The notes: a model not told the origin generated them from the letters alone. Counted from the stretch's first letter, positions 43,629-54,551 are shown. The stretch is DNA of 64,000 bases from an uncultured Desulfobacter sp. (GCF_963677125.1 NZ_OY781882.1:938501-1002500); one strand, 5' to 3'. Numbers and translations are program-made.

Positions 43629-44073
43629 CCGATTCTCTCTTTTTATCGTATCGATATCAAAAAGCCTTAGAACCCACGATTAAAATAAAAAATGAACGTT
43701 ATTCCGAACTTGTGCTTGTTCGTGATAAATTGATATAAAAAGAAAAAAAGTACAATTTTAAGTATCTTATAATAATTCAATATCAAAGTATAGATGTTTG
43801 TTAAAAGTTAGGTGGCAGGACGAATTTTACTGCTACTGCTATCAAAGCCGGCGGCACGTAAACCCAATGTTCCGCCCTTGTGTGCGCTCCCGGCCGCTCC
43901 CGGCCGGTCATCGCAACAGGCACCTTTGTTGTTTGATCTGCGCGTCCCTTACTTTCGCATATGCCAATTTAAATCCAAGGTTGTGCCTGTGTTCGGGGAG
44001 TGATATCATCGAATATATTCATATAAAATCAATACGATTTATGTCATTTCCCCTGGTATAAAGAAGAGGTATT
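43629..44073. other. Spacer with a GC-rich island, no recognised gene
   Basis: About 445 bp. The first half is AT-rich. The stretch 43845-43960 is noticeably GC-rich and contains a short tandem repeat (CTCCCGGCCG twice near 43887-43906). Overlapping plus-strand frames there have no recognisable domain. The kinase ribosome site (GAGG) is at the end. Confidence 0.4.
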
Positions 44074-47000
44074 TTGAAAATACAATATAAGGCCTCATCC
44101 ATAATTGGTTTATTTGGTTTTTGTCTTGTGATCCTGTTTGCATTGATTTCTAATTTTTTGAATCAGCGCATTGTCATCGAAAGGAAATTGGATGACCTTC
44201 AAGAACTTTCCAAGGAACTTTCCCAACACATAGGGTCTCAATTGAAAGATAAGGCAAAAATAGCACTGACACTTTCCTCATCCCCTTTAATTAAAAATGC
44301 GCTGGTGCAGAGCAATCAAGAATTTGCGAATTTATCAAAGACAAAACGAAACGCATTAATTGAGGCGCTCAACCAAAGGTGGAAAGATAGTCACGATGTG
44401 AATAACCCATTTGTTCAAGCTTACCTAACGAATCCTGTGGCAAGGCATTTGAAAAATCAGCAGGCACTTTTTCCAGGAATGTATGGAGAGATTTTTCTTA
44501 CGAATTTTTATGGTACGATGATCTCTTCCACCGGTAAATTAACCACTTTGGCCCATTCGCATAAATATTGGTGGAAAGCATCTTACGGAAATGGAGACGG
44601 TCGAATTTTCCTGGATGATCGCGGTTTTGATACAAGTGTAGACGGATATGTATTGGGGATAGTCGTTCCTGTTACAGTTGATAAAGAGATAATTGGTATT
44701 CTGAAGTGCAATGTTAACATACTAAATTTATTGAATGATTTTACGGTGGATTTCTCTTGTCGCAATCCAGCTGTCATGCAGATTATTCGCACCGGCGGAC
44801 TGATCGTTTCCGGATTAGGTGTAACGCCTTTGTCGACAAAAGCACGGGATGACGTCCGTGTCGAATTGCAGTCGAAAACAAGTGGAACAATCATGCTCAA
44901 TGGGAATGACAGACAACTGATATCTTTTTCGCCAATCACAGCAACGCTTGGATCTGAAGAAATGGGTTTTGGTGGAAGTCATGACTCCATTGACCATATA
45001 AAAGGCAATCAGGGTGAGGCATGGCATGTTGTTATCACTTTGCCTGAAAGCAGTGCGCTGGCAGAAGTCCATAACACAACGCGTTTAATTTTCTTTGCCG
45101 GGGCCGCGTTTACCATTTTAGTTGCCATTGTTGCGTTGGTGTTCGGCCGGTGGCTTGCAAAACCCATCGTGGAAATTGACAAAATAGCTACAAAAATAGG
45201 CGGGGGGGATCTCAGCGCTAAATCAACTTTTTTATCAAATGATGAAGTGGGGTCTTTATCGAAATCAATCAATCGAATGACTGAGACACTCCAGGAAACA
45301 ATGACCTCCAAAGAGACCTTGGAAAAAGAGATTGAATTACGGAAAAAAGCGGAGAAGAAACAAGAACTTTTAATAGAGGATTTCAAAGAGGCGCAACGTT
45401 TGGCATTACTGGGAAGCTGGAGTATGGATCACGCCAGCGGAAAACTGACCTGGTCGGATGTCGTCTATCAAATTTTTGAAATGAATCCCGAAACCCAGTC
45501 GCCGGACTATCACTTGTTTCTTGATAGCGTTCATCCCGAAGATCAGGTGAAAGTCAAACAGGCTTTTGAAAGTTCCATCCATGAACATCGTCCTTATTTT
45601 ATTGAACACCGATTACAAATGGCTGACGGCCGGGTAAAATTTGTCGAGGAGCGTGGCGAAACGCTCTTCGACAGGAACGGCAATCCCCTCACCACGTCCG
45701 GAACCGTCGTGGACATCACCGAACGCAATACGGCTGAACAGGAACGGCTCCGTTTGTATAAAGAGCTGCTCAAGGCTGAAGCGTCGGCTGAAACAGCAGA
45801 AAAACAGTTGCATGCGGCCATTGAATCCATTGACGAAGGCTTTGCTGTTTTTGATCCCCAGGACAGGTTGGGCATGTGCAACGCAAAATATCTTGAGATT
45901 TACAATGTGTCTGCGGATTTCATAACGGTGGGAACAAAGTTTGAGGATATCATCCGAAACGGTGTGGCACGGGGGCAGTATGCGGATGCCGTCGGCCGTG
46001 AAGAAGAGTGGATCGCAGAGCGGTTAGCCCAGCACAGGTCCGGTAAGGTAAGTATTGAACAAAAATTGACTGATGGGCGGTGGGTCAGGGTTGCTGAGCG
46101 TAACACCGAAGACGGTAGTATCGTTGGTTTCAGGGCAGATATAACAACCCTTAAGCAGGCACAGGAAGCTGCTGAGGCGGCCAGTCAAGCCAAAAGCGAA
46201 TTCCTTGCCAACATGAGCCACGAGATCCGCACCCCCATGAACGCAGTACTTGGCATGATTCACCTGGTAATGCAGACAGATCTTGATGCAAAACAAAAAG
46301 ATTAAATTGAAAAAGCACACTTTTCGGCAGACAATCTTCTTGTTATTATCAATGACATACTTGATTTTTCAAAAATCGAAGCGGGAAAGCTGGAAATGGA
46401 AGATATATCGTTTCAGCTTAAAGACATCGTTGACAACATGGTCCAATCGCTCAATCTCAATGCAAAAGAAAAAGATATTAACCTCTTGATTAAGATTGAG
46501 CGGGATGTCCCTAAAACCATGGTCGGCGATCCCCATCGCCTAAGCCAGATTCTGATCAATCTTGGGGGAAATGCCGTAAAATTCACCGAAAAAGGGGGGA
46601 CGGTATCCCTTAAGGTGGCCATCAAGGAGGACGGTGCGTCAACCTTCGTTTTACAATTTTCAGTTCAGGATACGGGCATCGGCATTTCGCCGGAACAACA
46701 GGAACATTTATTCCAGGCCTTTACCCAGGCGGACGGGTCGACAACCCGCCAATATGGCGGAACAGGTCTTGGCCTAGCGATCTCAAAGAAACTCGTTCAG
46801 CTGATGGATGGTCAGATCTGGCTCGATAGTACAGAGGGTATTGGGAGTACGTTTCACTTTACCGTCCGTCTTGGTCGGCAGCAAGACAATCCGGTCCAAA
46901 CGAACCCATCTGATACAGCGACCGAAGGGACGGTGCGTCAGGCACTTGCAAAAATCAGGGGGAGCAGAATTCTTCTTGTTGAAGATAATGAAATCAATCA

Positions 47001-47349
47001 AGACGTGGCGGCGGGACTTTTAATCAGTCACAATATTATGGTTGAAATCGCAAATAATGGTCAGGACGCACTCACTATCTTGTCGGATCAAGAATTTGAT
47101 GGTGTTCTGATGGATTGTCAGATGCCGGTAATGGATGGGTATGAGGCAACCAGGAAAATCCGTGAACAGGAAAAATTCAAAGGATTACCTATTATTGCCA
47201 TGACCGCCAATGCTATGGTGGGAGACCGGAAAAAGGTGTTGGATGCAGGAATGAACGATTATATTGCCAAACCGATTGATCCAGACAAAATGTTTATCAT
47301 TATGGCCAAGTGGATTGTAAAAAAAAACAAAGAGATAAAACTTTTTTAA
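44074..47349 (+). pseudogene. Hybrid sensor histidine kinase interrupted by an in-frame TAA
   Basis: One frame of 1091 sense-equivalent codons broken only at 46303-46305 (TAA). N-terminal part: TM helix (about 8-28), long periplasmic Cache-like domain with YWWKASYGNGDGRIFLDD, second TM (about 343-363), HAMP, two PAS domains, then the phosphoacceptor box FLANMSHEIRTPMNAVLGMI. After the TAA (which replaces the usual Tyr of the D-Y-I-E-K sequence) come LLVIINDILDFSKIEAGKLE, the ATPase domain (DTGIGISPEQQEHLFQAF, GGTGLGLAISKKLVQLMDG) and a receiver with Asp in VLMDCQMPVMDGYEATRKI. TAA is not a selenocysteine or pyrrolysine codon, so signalling is lost unless the two parts are complementary. Start is TTG with GAGG upstream. 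Confidence 0.85.
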
Positions 47350-47395
47350 AATTTGTACTGCTTATCTATAGGCCGTTATCGTATTAGGCCCAGAA

Positions 47396-50300
47396 TCAGT
47401 TTCTGTTTAATTCATACAATATCTTTTCCGCAACCGTTAAGGCATCCCCGAGCTTATATTTATTAATTTGTTTGTTCAACTCTTCCACATCTGCCCTGAA
47501 AGTGTCCGGCCAGCCTAAAGCCTTGACCTTTTCCATGCCTTCTTTGCTGGGTTTGGGTTTTCGTTTTTTAAGATGGGGAACGATGTTTTCAATGGATTCA
47601 ACCAATAGATGCTGTGGGGACAGTTCTGCAGAGGCCGGAGGGAAAATTTCCTCTTCGGTTTTGATGATTTGAAGCCCTTTCTGGACGACCTCCATTTCAT
47701 GGGCAAAGTGTTCCAGGGAATCTTCAAACGGTTTGTTGGCTTTTAACATGCGTTCCACTTCCTGGCTTGCGCGTTGCAGCGCTTTGGCTCCCAAATTGCC
47801 GGCAACCCCTTTCACCGAGTGAGCCAGGCGTTGTGCGTCATCGGTTTGACCGTTGCCCATCAGGCTGCGGATATTATGGGCTGCATCGGTATAATCACGC
47901 CTGACCTTGAGAAGCAGTTCACGAAAGAGTTTCCGATTCCCTCCAATGCGCTGCAGCCCCTGATCAATATCAATTCCGGGCAATTCAGCCGGAAGATCGG
48001 ATTTGGAATTCTCATGGTCCGGTTTTAAGCTTTTTGGGACACCAAAGCCTTCAGGGAGGACCCTTTCACCAGGTGGAATCCACCGGACCAGCGCGCTGAA
48101 TAATTCCTTTGGATCAATGGGTTTTATGACATGGTCCTGCATGCCGGCGGCAAGGCTTTTTTCCCGGTCGCCTGCCATGGCATGCGCTGTCATGGCGACG
48201 ATAGGTAAACTTTTGTTTGTTTTGAACGTTCGAATCCTTGTGGTGGCTTCAATGCCGTTCATCTTCGGCATCTGAATGTCCATCAGCACCAGATCGTAGT
48301 CCCTGTTTTCCACGGCCTTGACGGCATCCTCTCCATTATTTGTTACATCAATGAACAACCCGGCACCCTCCAAAATCTCTAATGCGATTTGTTGATTGAT
48401 TTCATTATCTTCGGCCAAAAGAATACGTGCCCCTTGGATACCTTTAGCCATGGCAAGGTAGTCATCAAGGCGCTTTCGTCTGGTTATCACTTCACGGCCA
48501 AATGCCGTCATAATGGCATCGTAGAGGGAAGATTGGGTGACGGGCTTGGTCACAAATCCTCCCAAACCGATTTCCAGTGCCTGCTCCTGAACTTCCAGCC
48601 CGCCGTAGGCCGTGGCCATAATAATTTGGGGCATTGGCGTAAGGTTCGGAATGGCTTGTATTCGCCTGCTGGTCTCCAACCCGTCCATTCCCGGCATTTT
48701 CCAGTCCACCAGAACAATTTCGATCGGATCGGTCTTGACTGCTGCTTCAAGCCGGTTCAGCGCTGCACGGCCGCTTGCCGCGGTTTCAACTCTGAACCCT
48801 ATGTTTTCGAGATAAGATTGGAAAATTTCCCTGGCGGTTTCATTGTCATCTATTACGAGCACCTTTTTTTGGTGCAAGTCATCGTTGGGCGTCACCTTTT
48901 TGCGGCAACCGCCATCAGAATTAACGTTCAGCCGCACTGTAAAATAAAATATGGAGCCCTTTCCATATTCGGACTCCACTCCGATACTCCCCCCCATTAA
49001 TTCTGACAGGCGTTTGGAAATTGTGAGTCCCAGACCGGTGCCGCCGTATTTTCGGGAGAAAGAGCTGTCTGCCTGGGAAAAGGCCTGAAACAGTCTGCTT
49101 TGCTGTTCCTGGGTCATACCGATGCCTGTGTCCCGCACTGTAAATCGCAGGATGGCAAAATTGTCCACCTGTTCATCCAAGCTGCAACTTATCTCGATCT
49201 CACCCTGCTCGGTGAATTTAGAGGCATTGCCGGCCAGATTAACAAGGATTTGTTTTAACCGGAGAGGATCACCGATCAGGTTACGCGGCACTTCCGGCGA
49301 TATGTGCATCAACAACTCCAGTCCCTTTTCAGATGTCTTGACCGCAGCCAGGTCTGCTGCGGCAGCCATGACATCATCAATATCGAACGCCATGGATTCG
49401 ATATCCAGTTTACCGGCTTCGATCTTAGAAAAATCCAGAATATCGTTAATCAGGCCAAGCAGGGAATTTGAGGCACCCTCAATTTTATTGACATAGTCAC
49501 GCTGTTTGGCGGTTAAATTCGTTCTTAAAGCCAGATGGCTCATGCCGATGATCGCATTCATGGGTGTACGAATCTCGTGACTCATGTTGGCCAGAAAATC
49601 ACTTTTGGCCTGGCTTGCGGCCTCGGCTTTCTTGGCAGTGATGATGGCTTTTTCCGCTTCTATTTTGTTTGTAATGTCTTCCGACACCCCGAGTAGATAA
49701 ACGGGCTGGTCGTTTTCATCGTAGATACCGATTTTACGGGTGTGCAGAATCCGCTGACCCAGATGTCTTGTCTCAATTGTTTCCTGGGGGATGTCCAGAG
49801 CTTTTTTACTGTCAAGCAGGTCTCTATCCTTGGTGGTAAACAAATCGGCCTGTTCGGCAGGAAAAAAATCGTGATCACTTTTACCCAGCAATTCCTCGCG
49901 GGGGGCGCCGAGCAATTTTTCACCGGCTTTGTTTAATCGGACAAATTTCAAGGTTTCGGCATCTTTGACAAAGAGCATTGAGGGAATCGCCTCAATGATT
50001 GAATTTAAAAAACGCTCTTGTCCGGCAAGTTCCGCTTCTATTTTCTTTTGTTCCTCAACGCGTTGCTCCAACTGAATACTTTTTTGATGCAGGGCGTTGG
50101 CCAGATTTTTGCGTTGGTAACTGATTACCATCAATACAGCGGATAGAATCAGTAAAATTGTCAAAACAATTGCCAGGGAGATGATCTCCCATTGGTACAT
50201 TTCGAATACCGAGATTTCGCGGAACCGGACTTCAGCACCAGGCAGAAGTGCCTTCTCCTGAATTCCCCAACGTTTCAGTTCCCTGGAATCGTAATAGTAC

Positions 50301-51241
50301 CCATAGGCAGATGCCGATCTGCCATCGGCTGTGTCTTGGGAATTATGACTGCGTATCATTGCATCTGCCGCAATTTGTCCAATCCGTTCCCCGGATATCA
50401 TGTAACCGCCCAGAACCCCATGCCCCAGGAAAATGCTCCAGTTCGTAAATACAGGGGCATTTGCCGTTTCAGCGATGCGTTTTGCGACGTCAAAGGTGTT
50501 TTGCGCAGCCCCCTTTCCATCCTGGAAAATTAGCAGGTAGTAAATTACGCTGGATTCGGGAAGCATTTGGACGCGAGAAAGAAGGTCGTCCATGGAAAGA
50601 TTGACGAGATAATCAACATTCAGGTTCGGTGCCTCTTCCATAAGTGCTGACTTGAAATCATTAAATCGGTTGGCACCACCGGGTGACAGGGTATCAACCA
50701 CCACAAACAGTTTAAGGGGAGACGTCAGGCGCATCATTTCCCGGATTGATCCGCGATAATCGGATTGTACCGATACGTCCACATTCTCATTTTTCTTTTC
50801 GTTGGATTGACTTCCCCCGGGCGCAACTATTATCCGCTTGGCGCCCGGAAAAATTTTCGGATTGGATTTTAATGCACTTACAGCGGGTAGGCTCTCGGCA
50901 ACAATAAAGTCTATTGGGCGGTCACGATATTTTGAATTGATGTAAGAAAAAAAGGCCTGGTTATTTTTACCGCCGGGAAATCTGGCAGCGTCGAGGAATT
51001 CAAAAAATAGCTTGAACGGCTTCCCTGTCAGTTCGTTTTTTAGACCCTGTTCAAATTCTTTCTGCCAGGGATGGTCTTTCTGCCAGGAACTGAGAATTAA
51101 AATATTCACCGGTTGCTGTACCCGTTGAGCTTCTGCGCGCGCCGTATTGAAGACATTGGGGAGTACAAGCACAACGGCGATACAGACGATCAACCGAAAA
51201 CGTGCGAAAAACAAACAACGCTTTGCCAACATCGGCTTCAA
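47396..51241 (-). CDS. Large hybrid histidine kinase with periplasmic ABC-substrate-binding-like sensor
   Basis: 1281-aa membrane signalling protein. Signal/TM segment (about 8-30); periplasmic sensor (about 40-345) beginning NILILSSWQKDHPWQKEFEQ, typical of ABC_sub_bind/TrpX-like domains; TM helix (about 358-382); PAS domain (about 405-535); HisKA with LANMSHEIRTPMNAIIGMSH; ATPase domain (DTGIGMTQEQQSRLFQAFSQ, GGTGLGLTISKRLSELMGG); two receivers (VDWKMPGMDGLETS and VLMDIQMPKMNGIEATTR); and a C-terminal Hpt with AHSVKGVAGNLGAKALQ. The phosphorelay residues are all present. TTG at 51241 or ATG at 51232 can start it. It is convergent with the broken kinase, and no dedicated regulator gene is adjacent. 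Confidence 0.92.
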   Translation of the reverse strand: MKPMLAKRCLFFARFRLIVCIAVVLVLPNVFNTARAEAQRVQQPVNILILSSWQKDHPWQKEFEQGLKNELTGKPFKLFFEFLDAARFPGGKNNQAFFSYINSKYRDRPIDFIVAESLPAVSALKSNPKIFPGAKRIIVAPGGSQSNEKKNENVDVSVQSDYRGSIREMMRLTSPLKLFVVVDTLSPGGANRFNDFKSALMEEAPNLNVDYLVNLSMDDLLSRVQMLPESSVIYYLLIFQDGKGAAQNTFDVAKRIAETANAPVFTNWSIFLGHGVLGGYMISGERIGQIAADAMIRSHNSQDTADGRSASAYGYYYDSRELKRWGIQEKALLPGAEVRFREISVFEMYQWEIISLAIVLTILLILSAVLMVISYQRKNLANALHQKSIQLEQRVEEQKKIEAELAGQERFLNSIIEAIPSMLFVKDAETLKFVRLNKAGEKLLGAPREELLGKSDHDFFPAEQADLFTTKDRDLLDSKKALDIPQETIETRHLGQRILHTRKIGIYDENDQPVYLLGVSEDITNKIEAEKAIITAKKAEAASQAKSDFLANMSHEIRTPMNAIIGMSHLALRTNLTAKQRDYVNKIEGASNSLLGLINDILDFSKIEAGKLDIESMAFDIDDVMAAAADLAAVKTSEKGLELLMHISPEVPRNLIGDPLRLKQILVNLAGNASKFTEQGEIEISCSLDEQVDNFAILRFTVRDTGIGMTQEQQSRLFQAFSQADSSFSRKYGGTGLGLTISKRLSELMGGSIGVESEYGKGSIFYFTVRLNVNSDGGCRKKVTPNDDLHQKKVLVIDDNETAREIFQSYLENIGFRVETAASGRAALNRLEAAVKTDPIEIVLVDWKMPGMDGLETSRRIQAIPNLTPMPQIIMATAYGGLEVQEQALEIGLGGFVTKPVTQSSLYDAIMTAFGREVITRRKRLDDYLAMAKGIQGARILLAEDNEINQQIALEILEGAGLFIDVTNNGEDAVKAVENRDYDLVLMDIQMPKMNGIEATTRIRTFKTNKSLPIVAMTAHAMAGDREKSLAAGMQDHVIKPIDPKELFSALVRWIPPGERVLPEGFGVPKSLKPDHENSKSDLPAELPGIDIDQGLQRIGGNRKLFRELLLKVRRDYTDAAHNIRSLMGNGQTDDAQRLAHSVKGVAGNLGAKALQRASQEVERMLKANKPFEDSLEHFAHEMEVVQKGLQIIKTEEEIFPPASAELSPQHLLVESIENIVPHLKKRKPKPSKEGMEKVKALGWPDTFRADVEELNKQINKYKLGDALTVAEKILYELNRN

Positions 51242-51670
51242 AAGGGATACCTCTTAAGTTAAAATGTGGAGCGCGGCCTAATGCTAAAAGATGGTATTTT
51301 GATGAATGGATATTGTATCGAATGACTTTTTATCAAAACCAGAGTATTAAATACCATCCAGACTTTTTGCTAATGGATTAATTTCACACTACATAATCCA
51401 GCCTGAAAATTCAAGCGCATTACAAATTCAGTAAATTGAAAATTCAAAATAACAGCATTAAACCGGGCTTCTTGGAATTCTGAGTCCATCATCAATTTTT
51501 TTGTGGTTAGTCTTATATAATATTTTTATATGAACATAATATTGACTAACCCCGAAACAGTCATATTTTTTATGTAAATTCAGTACTGATTTGTACAGGC
51601 TGGATGAGACTTTGAATCTTAAATTGATAATTTATGCCGGTCGTGCCGGATAAAATATATAGGTGATAAT
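51242..51670. other. Spacer without recognised gene
   Basis: About 430 bp of AT-rich DNA between the kinase and the small zinc-ribbon-like gene. A palindromic stretch around 51513-51545 (TATAATATTTTTATATGAACATAATATT) may hold promoters. No ORF seen. Confidence 0.35.
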
Positions 51671-51835
51671 ATGAAAACAATTAAGGGTAGTGTCGAAGAG
51701 TATGACTATACAATTGATAACATAGGCTGGATGATCCAGATCAAACATAAAGGTGATGGTATCAAAAATTATCAGTGTAAACGCTGTGGTAAAATATCCA
51801 CGAATAAAAACGAAATCTGTAAAGTGAAGGCCTGA
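51671..51835 (+). CDS. Small 54-aa protein with a Cys-x-x-Cys zinc-ribbon-like end
   Basis: MKTIKGSVEEYDYTIDNIGW is followed by MIQIKHKGDGIKNYQCKRCG and KISTNKNEICKVKA. The YQCKRCGK ... C pattern resembles a minimal zinc ribbon. AGGTGA lies about 5 nt before the ATG, and a strong terminator occurs 135 nt downstream, which supports an expressed monocistronic gene. No family is recognised. It is the only sizeable frame in this 1.1-kb gap. Confidence 0.5.
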   Translation: MKTIKGSVEEYDYTIDNIGWMIQIKHKGDGIKNYQCKRCGKISTNKNEICKVKA

Positions 51836-51969
51836 ATCGGTTCGCGAAGAAGACCAGGAACAAAGCATTGGTTCAAGAGTCTACAATGAATTGGTGCCTA
51901 TGCGGTAGAAGGGGCATAAAGCCAGCGTTTTTCATAATCTTGTTGTTTAAGGTATCTTCGATCCAACCG

Positions 51970-52002
51970 TCCTGCAGGGGGTTGCCCCTGCAGGATTTTT
52001 TT
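51970..52002 (+). terminator. Rho-independent terminator
   Basis: Perfect 11-bp GC-rich stem (TCCTGCAGGGG with CCCCTGCAGGA), GTTG tetraloop, then seven T. It ends the transcript of the 54-aa gene at 51671 or of an unannotated RNA in 51836-51969. Confidence 0.9.
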
Positions 52003-52009
52003 GGGTACG

Positions 52010-52380
52010 CATTATACCGGTACGGTCAGCTTTTTTCTGCGGCCTTTTCCCGGATTCGAGGGACTGGGCTATCTCAATTATGCGCAGCAAGCCAAAGCCA
52101 TTGCCGGCTGAAACATTTTCCCAAGCTTCACAATCGAACCCCTTGCCTTAAAAACGACACCCATAGCTGTTGATAAACCGAATCAGTCCATGATTGTTCC
52201 AACGAATGATGATGCTGTTGGCTGTTTCAACCAGATTCAGATATTGTTTTTCACTGCGCGCGATTAATTCAGCCGCCTCTTTTTCTTCCTTTTGCTTAAT
52301 GCCTCATTTATTTGTTCGAGCTGTTTTTCTCGATAAAAAAAATCGTTGGTGTCATTCGTATGAGGGTTAAGCTCGGATTG
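52010..52380 (-). pseudogene. Decayed PAS/histidine kinase fragments
   Basis: The minus strand carries SEKQYLNLVETANSIIIRWN then NHGLIRFINSYG, a clear PAS-domain beginning with a following stop. Further on in another frame is ENVSAGNGFGLLRIIEIAQS, resembling the kinase G2-box. REKQLEQINEALSKRKKK-like coiled-coil sequence precedes. Several frameshifts and stops separate them, so this is the debris of one kinase gene. Confidence 0.45.
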
Positions 52381-52483
52381 AAACAATGCCTAAGTGTTGT
52401 TTTTGCCTTACAATGTGATTCTTTACAAATTATGTTTTATGGTTACCTTTCTATATAAACAGTACCAAGAAAGGAGACCGGCC

Positions 52484-53575
52484 ATGCCTTTGGATATCGT
52501 AGAAAAATTTCAAATCAGCCGCCTGAGCATCCTTAACGAAAACGGTGATGTCGATACGGACCTTGACCCGGGGTTACCGGACCAGGTCTTGATTGACCTG
52601 TACGGTGCAATGACCCTTTCCAGAATGATGGACAACCGCCTTCTCAGTCTCCAACGCCAGGGCCGCCTGGGAACTTTGCCGGTATGTTTAGGACAGGAAG
52701 CGGCGTTTTGCCCGCCTGTGCTGGCCATACGGGATACGGACTGGTTTGTCGGGTCGTACAGGGAGATGGGGGCCAAGCTCATGCGCGGGGAACCGCTCAT
52801 TAATTCCCTGCTTTTTTATAACGGTCATGAAGAGGGAAATGTCAATCCGGCCAATGATCGGACTTTGCCGGTTTCAATAATTTTAGCCTCCCAGCTTCCC
52901 CATGCCGTGGGGCTGGCGTACGGGTCTAAACTCAAGGGTGAAAAAGATACGGTCGCCCTGGCCATATTCGGAGATGGGTCGACTTCTGAAGGGGATTTTC
53001 ACGAAGCCCTTAATTTCGCAAGTGTTTTAAATGCGCCGGTGGTCTTTTTATGCCAGAATAACCAGTTTGCCATTTCAACGCCTATGGAAATGCAGACCGG
53101 ATCAGGCACCATTGCCCAAAAAGCCATTGCATACGGCATGCAGGGCATCCAGGTGGACGGTAATGATGCGCTGGCCGTTTATCAGTCAGTCAAAGAAGCC
53201 GTTGACCGGGCCAGGGCAGGGGAGGGTCCCAGTTTGATTGAGGCCGTTACATTCCGCATGGCCATGCACACCACGGCAGACGATCCCACCCGGTATAGAT
53301 CTGATGATCTGGTTAAAAAATGGGAAAAAAAAGATCCCTTGATGCGGTTCAGGATCTACCTTGAACGTAAAGGACTCTGGGATGACAAGAAACAAAAAAA
53401 ACTGGAAGCCGGCATTAAAGAAGATATCGATAAGGCGGTAAGCGAGTTTGAGACACCAAGGCAGATTAAAAACGATGCGCCTTTTGACTATGTATTCGGC
53501 ACCCGGGCTGATCTGATAGAAGCCCAGCGCAAAAGGTTTCTTTTGGATCTGGAAAAGGAGGTGGGGCATGACTAA
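52484..53575 (+). CDS. pdhA: 2-oxoacid (pyruvate) dehydrogenase E1 component alpha subunit
   Basis: 363-aa thiamine-diphosphate-dependent decarboxylase subunit. The TPP motif is AIFGDGSTSEGDFHEALNFA followed by NAPVVFLCQNNQFAIS. RQGRLGTLPVCLGQEAAFCP, YREMGAKLMRGEPL and FRMAMHTTADDPTRYR are typical of PDH/BCKDH alpha subunits. The ATG at 52484 has AAAGGAG 7 nt upstream and gives the normal family length. First gene of pdhA-pdhB-pdhC-lpd-lplA; the beta gene overlaps by 8 nt. The substrate could be pyruvate or a branched-chain 2-oxoacid; motifs do not decide, although the lpd/lplA linkage fits pyruvate. Confidence 0.9.
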   Translation: MPLDIVEKFQISRLSILNENGDVDTDLDPGLPDQVLIDLYGAMTLSRMMDNRLLSLQRQGRLGTLPVCLGQEAAFCPPVLAIRDTDWFVGSYREMGAKLMRGEPLINSLLFYNGHEEGNVNPANDRTLPVSIILASQLPHAVGLAYGSKLKGEKDTVALAIFGDGSTSEGDFHEALNFASVLNAPVVFLCQNNQFAISTPMEMQTGSGTIAQKAIAYGMQGIQVDGNDALAVYQSVKEAVDRARAGEGPSLIEAVTFRMAMHTTADDPTRYRSDDLVKKWEKKDPLMRFRIYLERKGLWDDKKQKKLEAGIKEDIDKAVSEFETPRQIKNDAPFDYVFGTRADLIEAQRKRFLLDLEKEVGHD

Positions 53576-54542
53576 AATCAACATGGTTCAGGCATTGAAC
53601 GACACACTTCACGATGTCATGGCCCATGATGACACGGTTCTGGTCATGGGAGAGGATGTCGGTATTAACGGCGGTGTGTTCAGGGTGACCGACGGGCTGT
53701 ATGAAAAATACGGCCGTGAGCGGGTGATTGATTCCCCCATTGCCGAGGCGGGCATTTTAGGCGTTGCCATCGGCATGGCAATGGCGGGGTTGAAACCTGT
53801 AATCGAAATGCAGTTCTCCGGGTTTTCCTATGAAATGATGCATCAGCTGGAAGGCAATGCCTCTCGCATGCGCACCCGGTCACGGGGGCAGTTTACCGTC
53901 CCCCTTGTTGTTCGTATGCCTTACGGTGCCGGCGTAAGGGCCCTTGAACACCACTCTGAAAGCAAAGAAGTCTATTATGCACACACGGCCGGGGTAAAAG
54001 TGGTGATCCCCTCTTCCCCCTCCAATGCCGGTCCCCTGCTAAAGGCGGCCATTGAAGACCCGGACCCGGTTATCTTTATGGAACCTAAGCGGTCCTACAG
54101 GGCGTTCAAGGAGGCGATCGTTTCCAAAGATTATGCCATCAGCAAAGCCGACGTCGTTGAGTCGGGTGACGATATCACCATCATATCCTGGGGCGCCATG
54201 ATGCGTGATACGCTCAAGGCCGTGGATGCCGTCCGGGAAGAAAGAGACTTTTCGCCCGAGGTGATCGACCTTCTGACGCTGTCTCCCATGGATGTGGAAA
54301 CCATAACGACATCGGTGAAAAAAACCGGGCGGTGTGTGATCGTCCAGGAGGCCCAGCAGTCTTTCGGCCCGGCCAGTGAAATTATCGCCCTGATCAACGA
54401 CCAGGCCCTGATGTATTTACAGGCACCTGTGAAACGGGTCACCATGTATGATGTGATTATGCCGCTTTTTGCCAGGGAATCCATGTACCTGCCGTCTAAA
54501 CAGAAAATAATTCAGGCCATTAATGATACATTGGATTTTTAG
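53568..54542 (+). CDS. pdhB: 2-oxoacid (pyruvate) dehydrogenase E1 component beta subunit
   Basis: 324-aa partner of the alpha subunit that completes the TPP site. VMGEDVGINGGVFRVTDGLY, DSPIAEAGILGVAIGMAMAG, PLVVRMPYGAGVRALEHHSE and VIFMEPKRSYRAF are standard, and the C-terminal domain has TGRCVIVQEAQQSFGPASEI. The start overlaps the alpha stop (ATG at 53568 inside the last codons), indicating coupling. Nine nucleotides separate it from the E2 gene. Complete, with no anomalous residues seen. Confidence 0.93.
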   Translation: MTKINMVQALNDTLHDVMAHDDTVLVMGEDVGINGGVFRVTDGLYEKYGRERVIDSPIAEAGILGVAIGMAMAGLKPVIEMQFSGFSYEMMHQLEGNASRMRTRSRGQFTVPLVVRMPYGAGVRALEHHSESKEVYYAHTAGVKVVIPSSPSNAGPLLKAAIEDPDPVIFMEPKRSYRAFKEAIVSKDYAISKADVVESGDDITIISWGAMMRDTLKAVDAVREERDFSPEVIDLLTLSPMDVETITTSVKKTGRCVIVQEAQQSFGPASEIIALINDQALMYLQAPVKRVTMYDVIMPLFARESMYLPSKQKIIQAINDTLDF

Positions 54543-54551
54543 GAGGTCTTT

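Noticed and set aside
43798..44061. Overlapping plus-strand frames in the GC-rich island before the kinase
   Set aside because: No ribosome site and no recognisable domain; two frames overlap without preference.
46303..46305. TAA in the kinase as a recoded sense codon
   Set aside because: Known bacterial recoding here would use TGA (Sec) or TAG (Pyl), and homologues have Tyr at this place, so a nonsense mutation is simpler.
51868..52173. 101-codon plus-strand frame across the terminator
   Set aside because: It runs through a perfect terminator hairpin and has no domain; not a gene.
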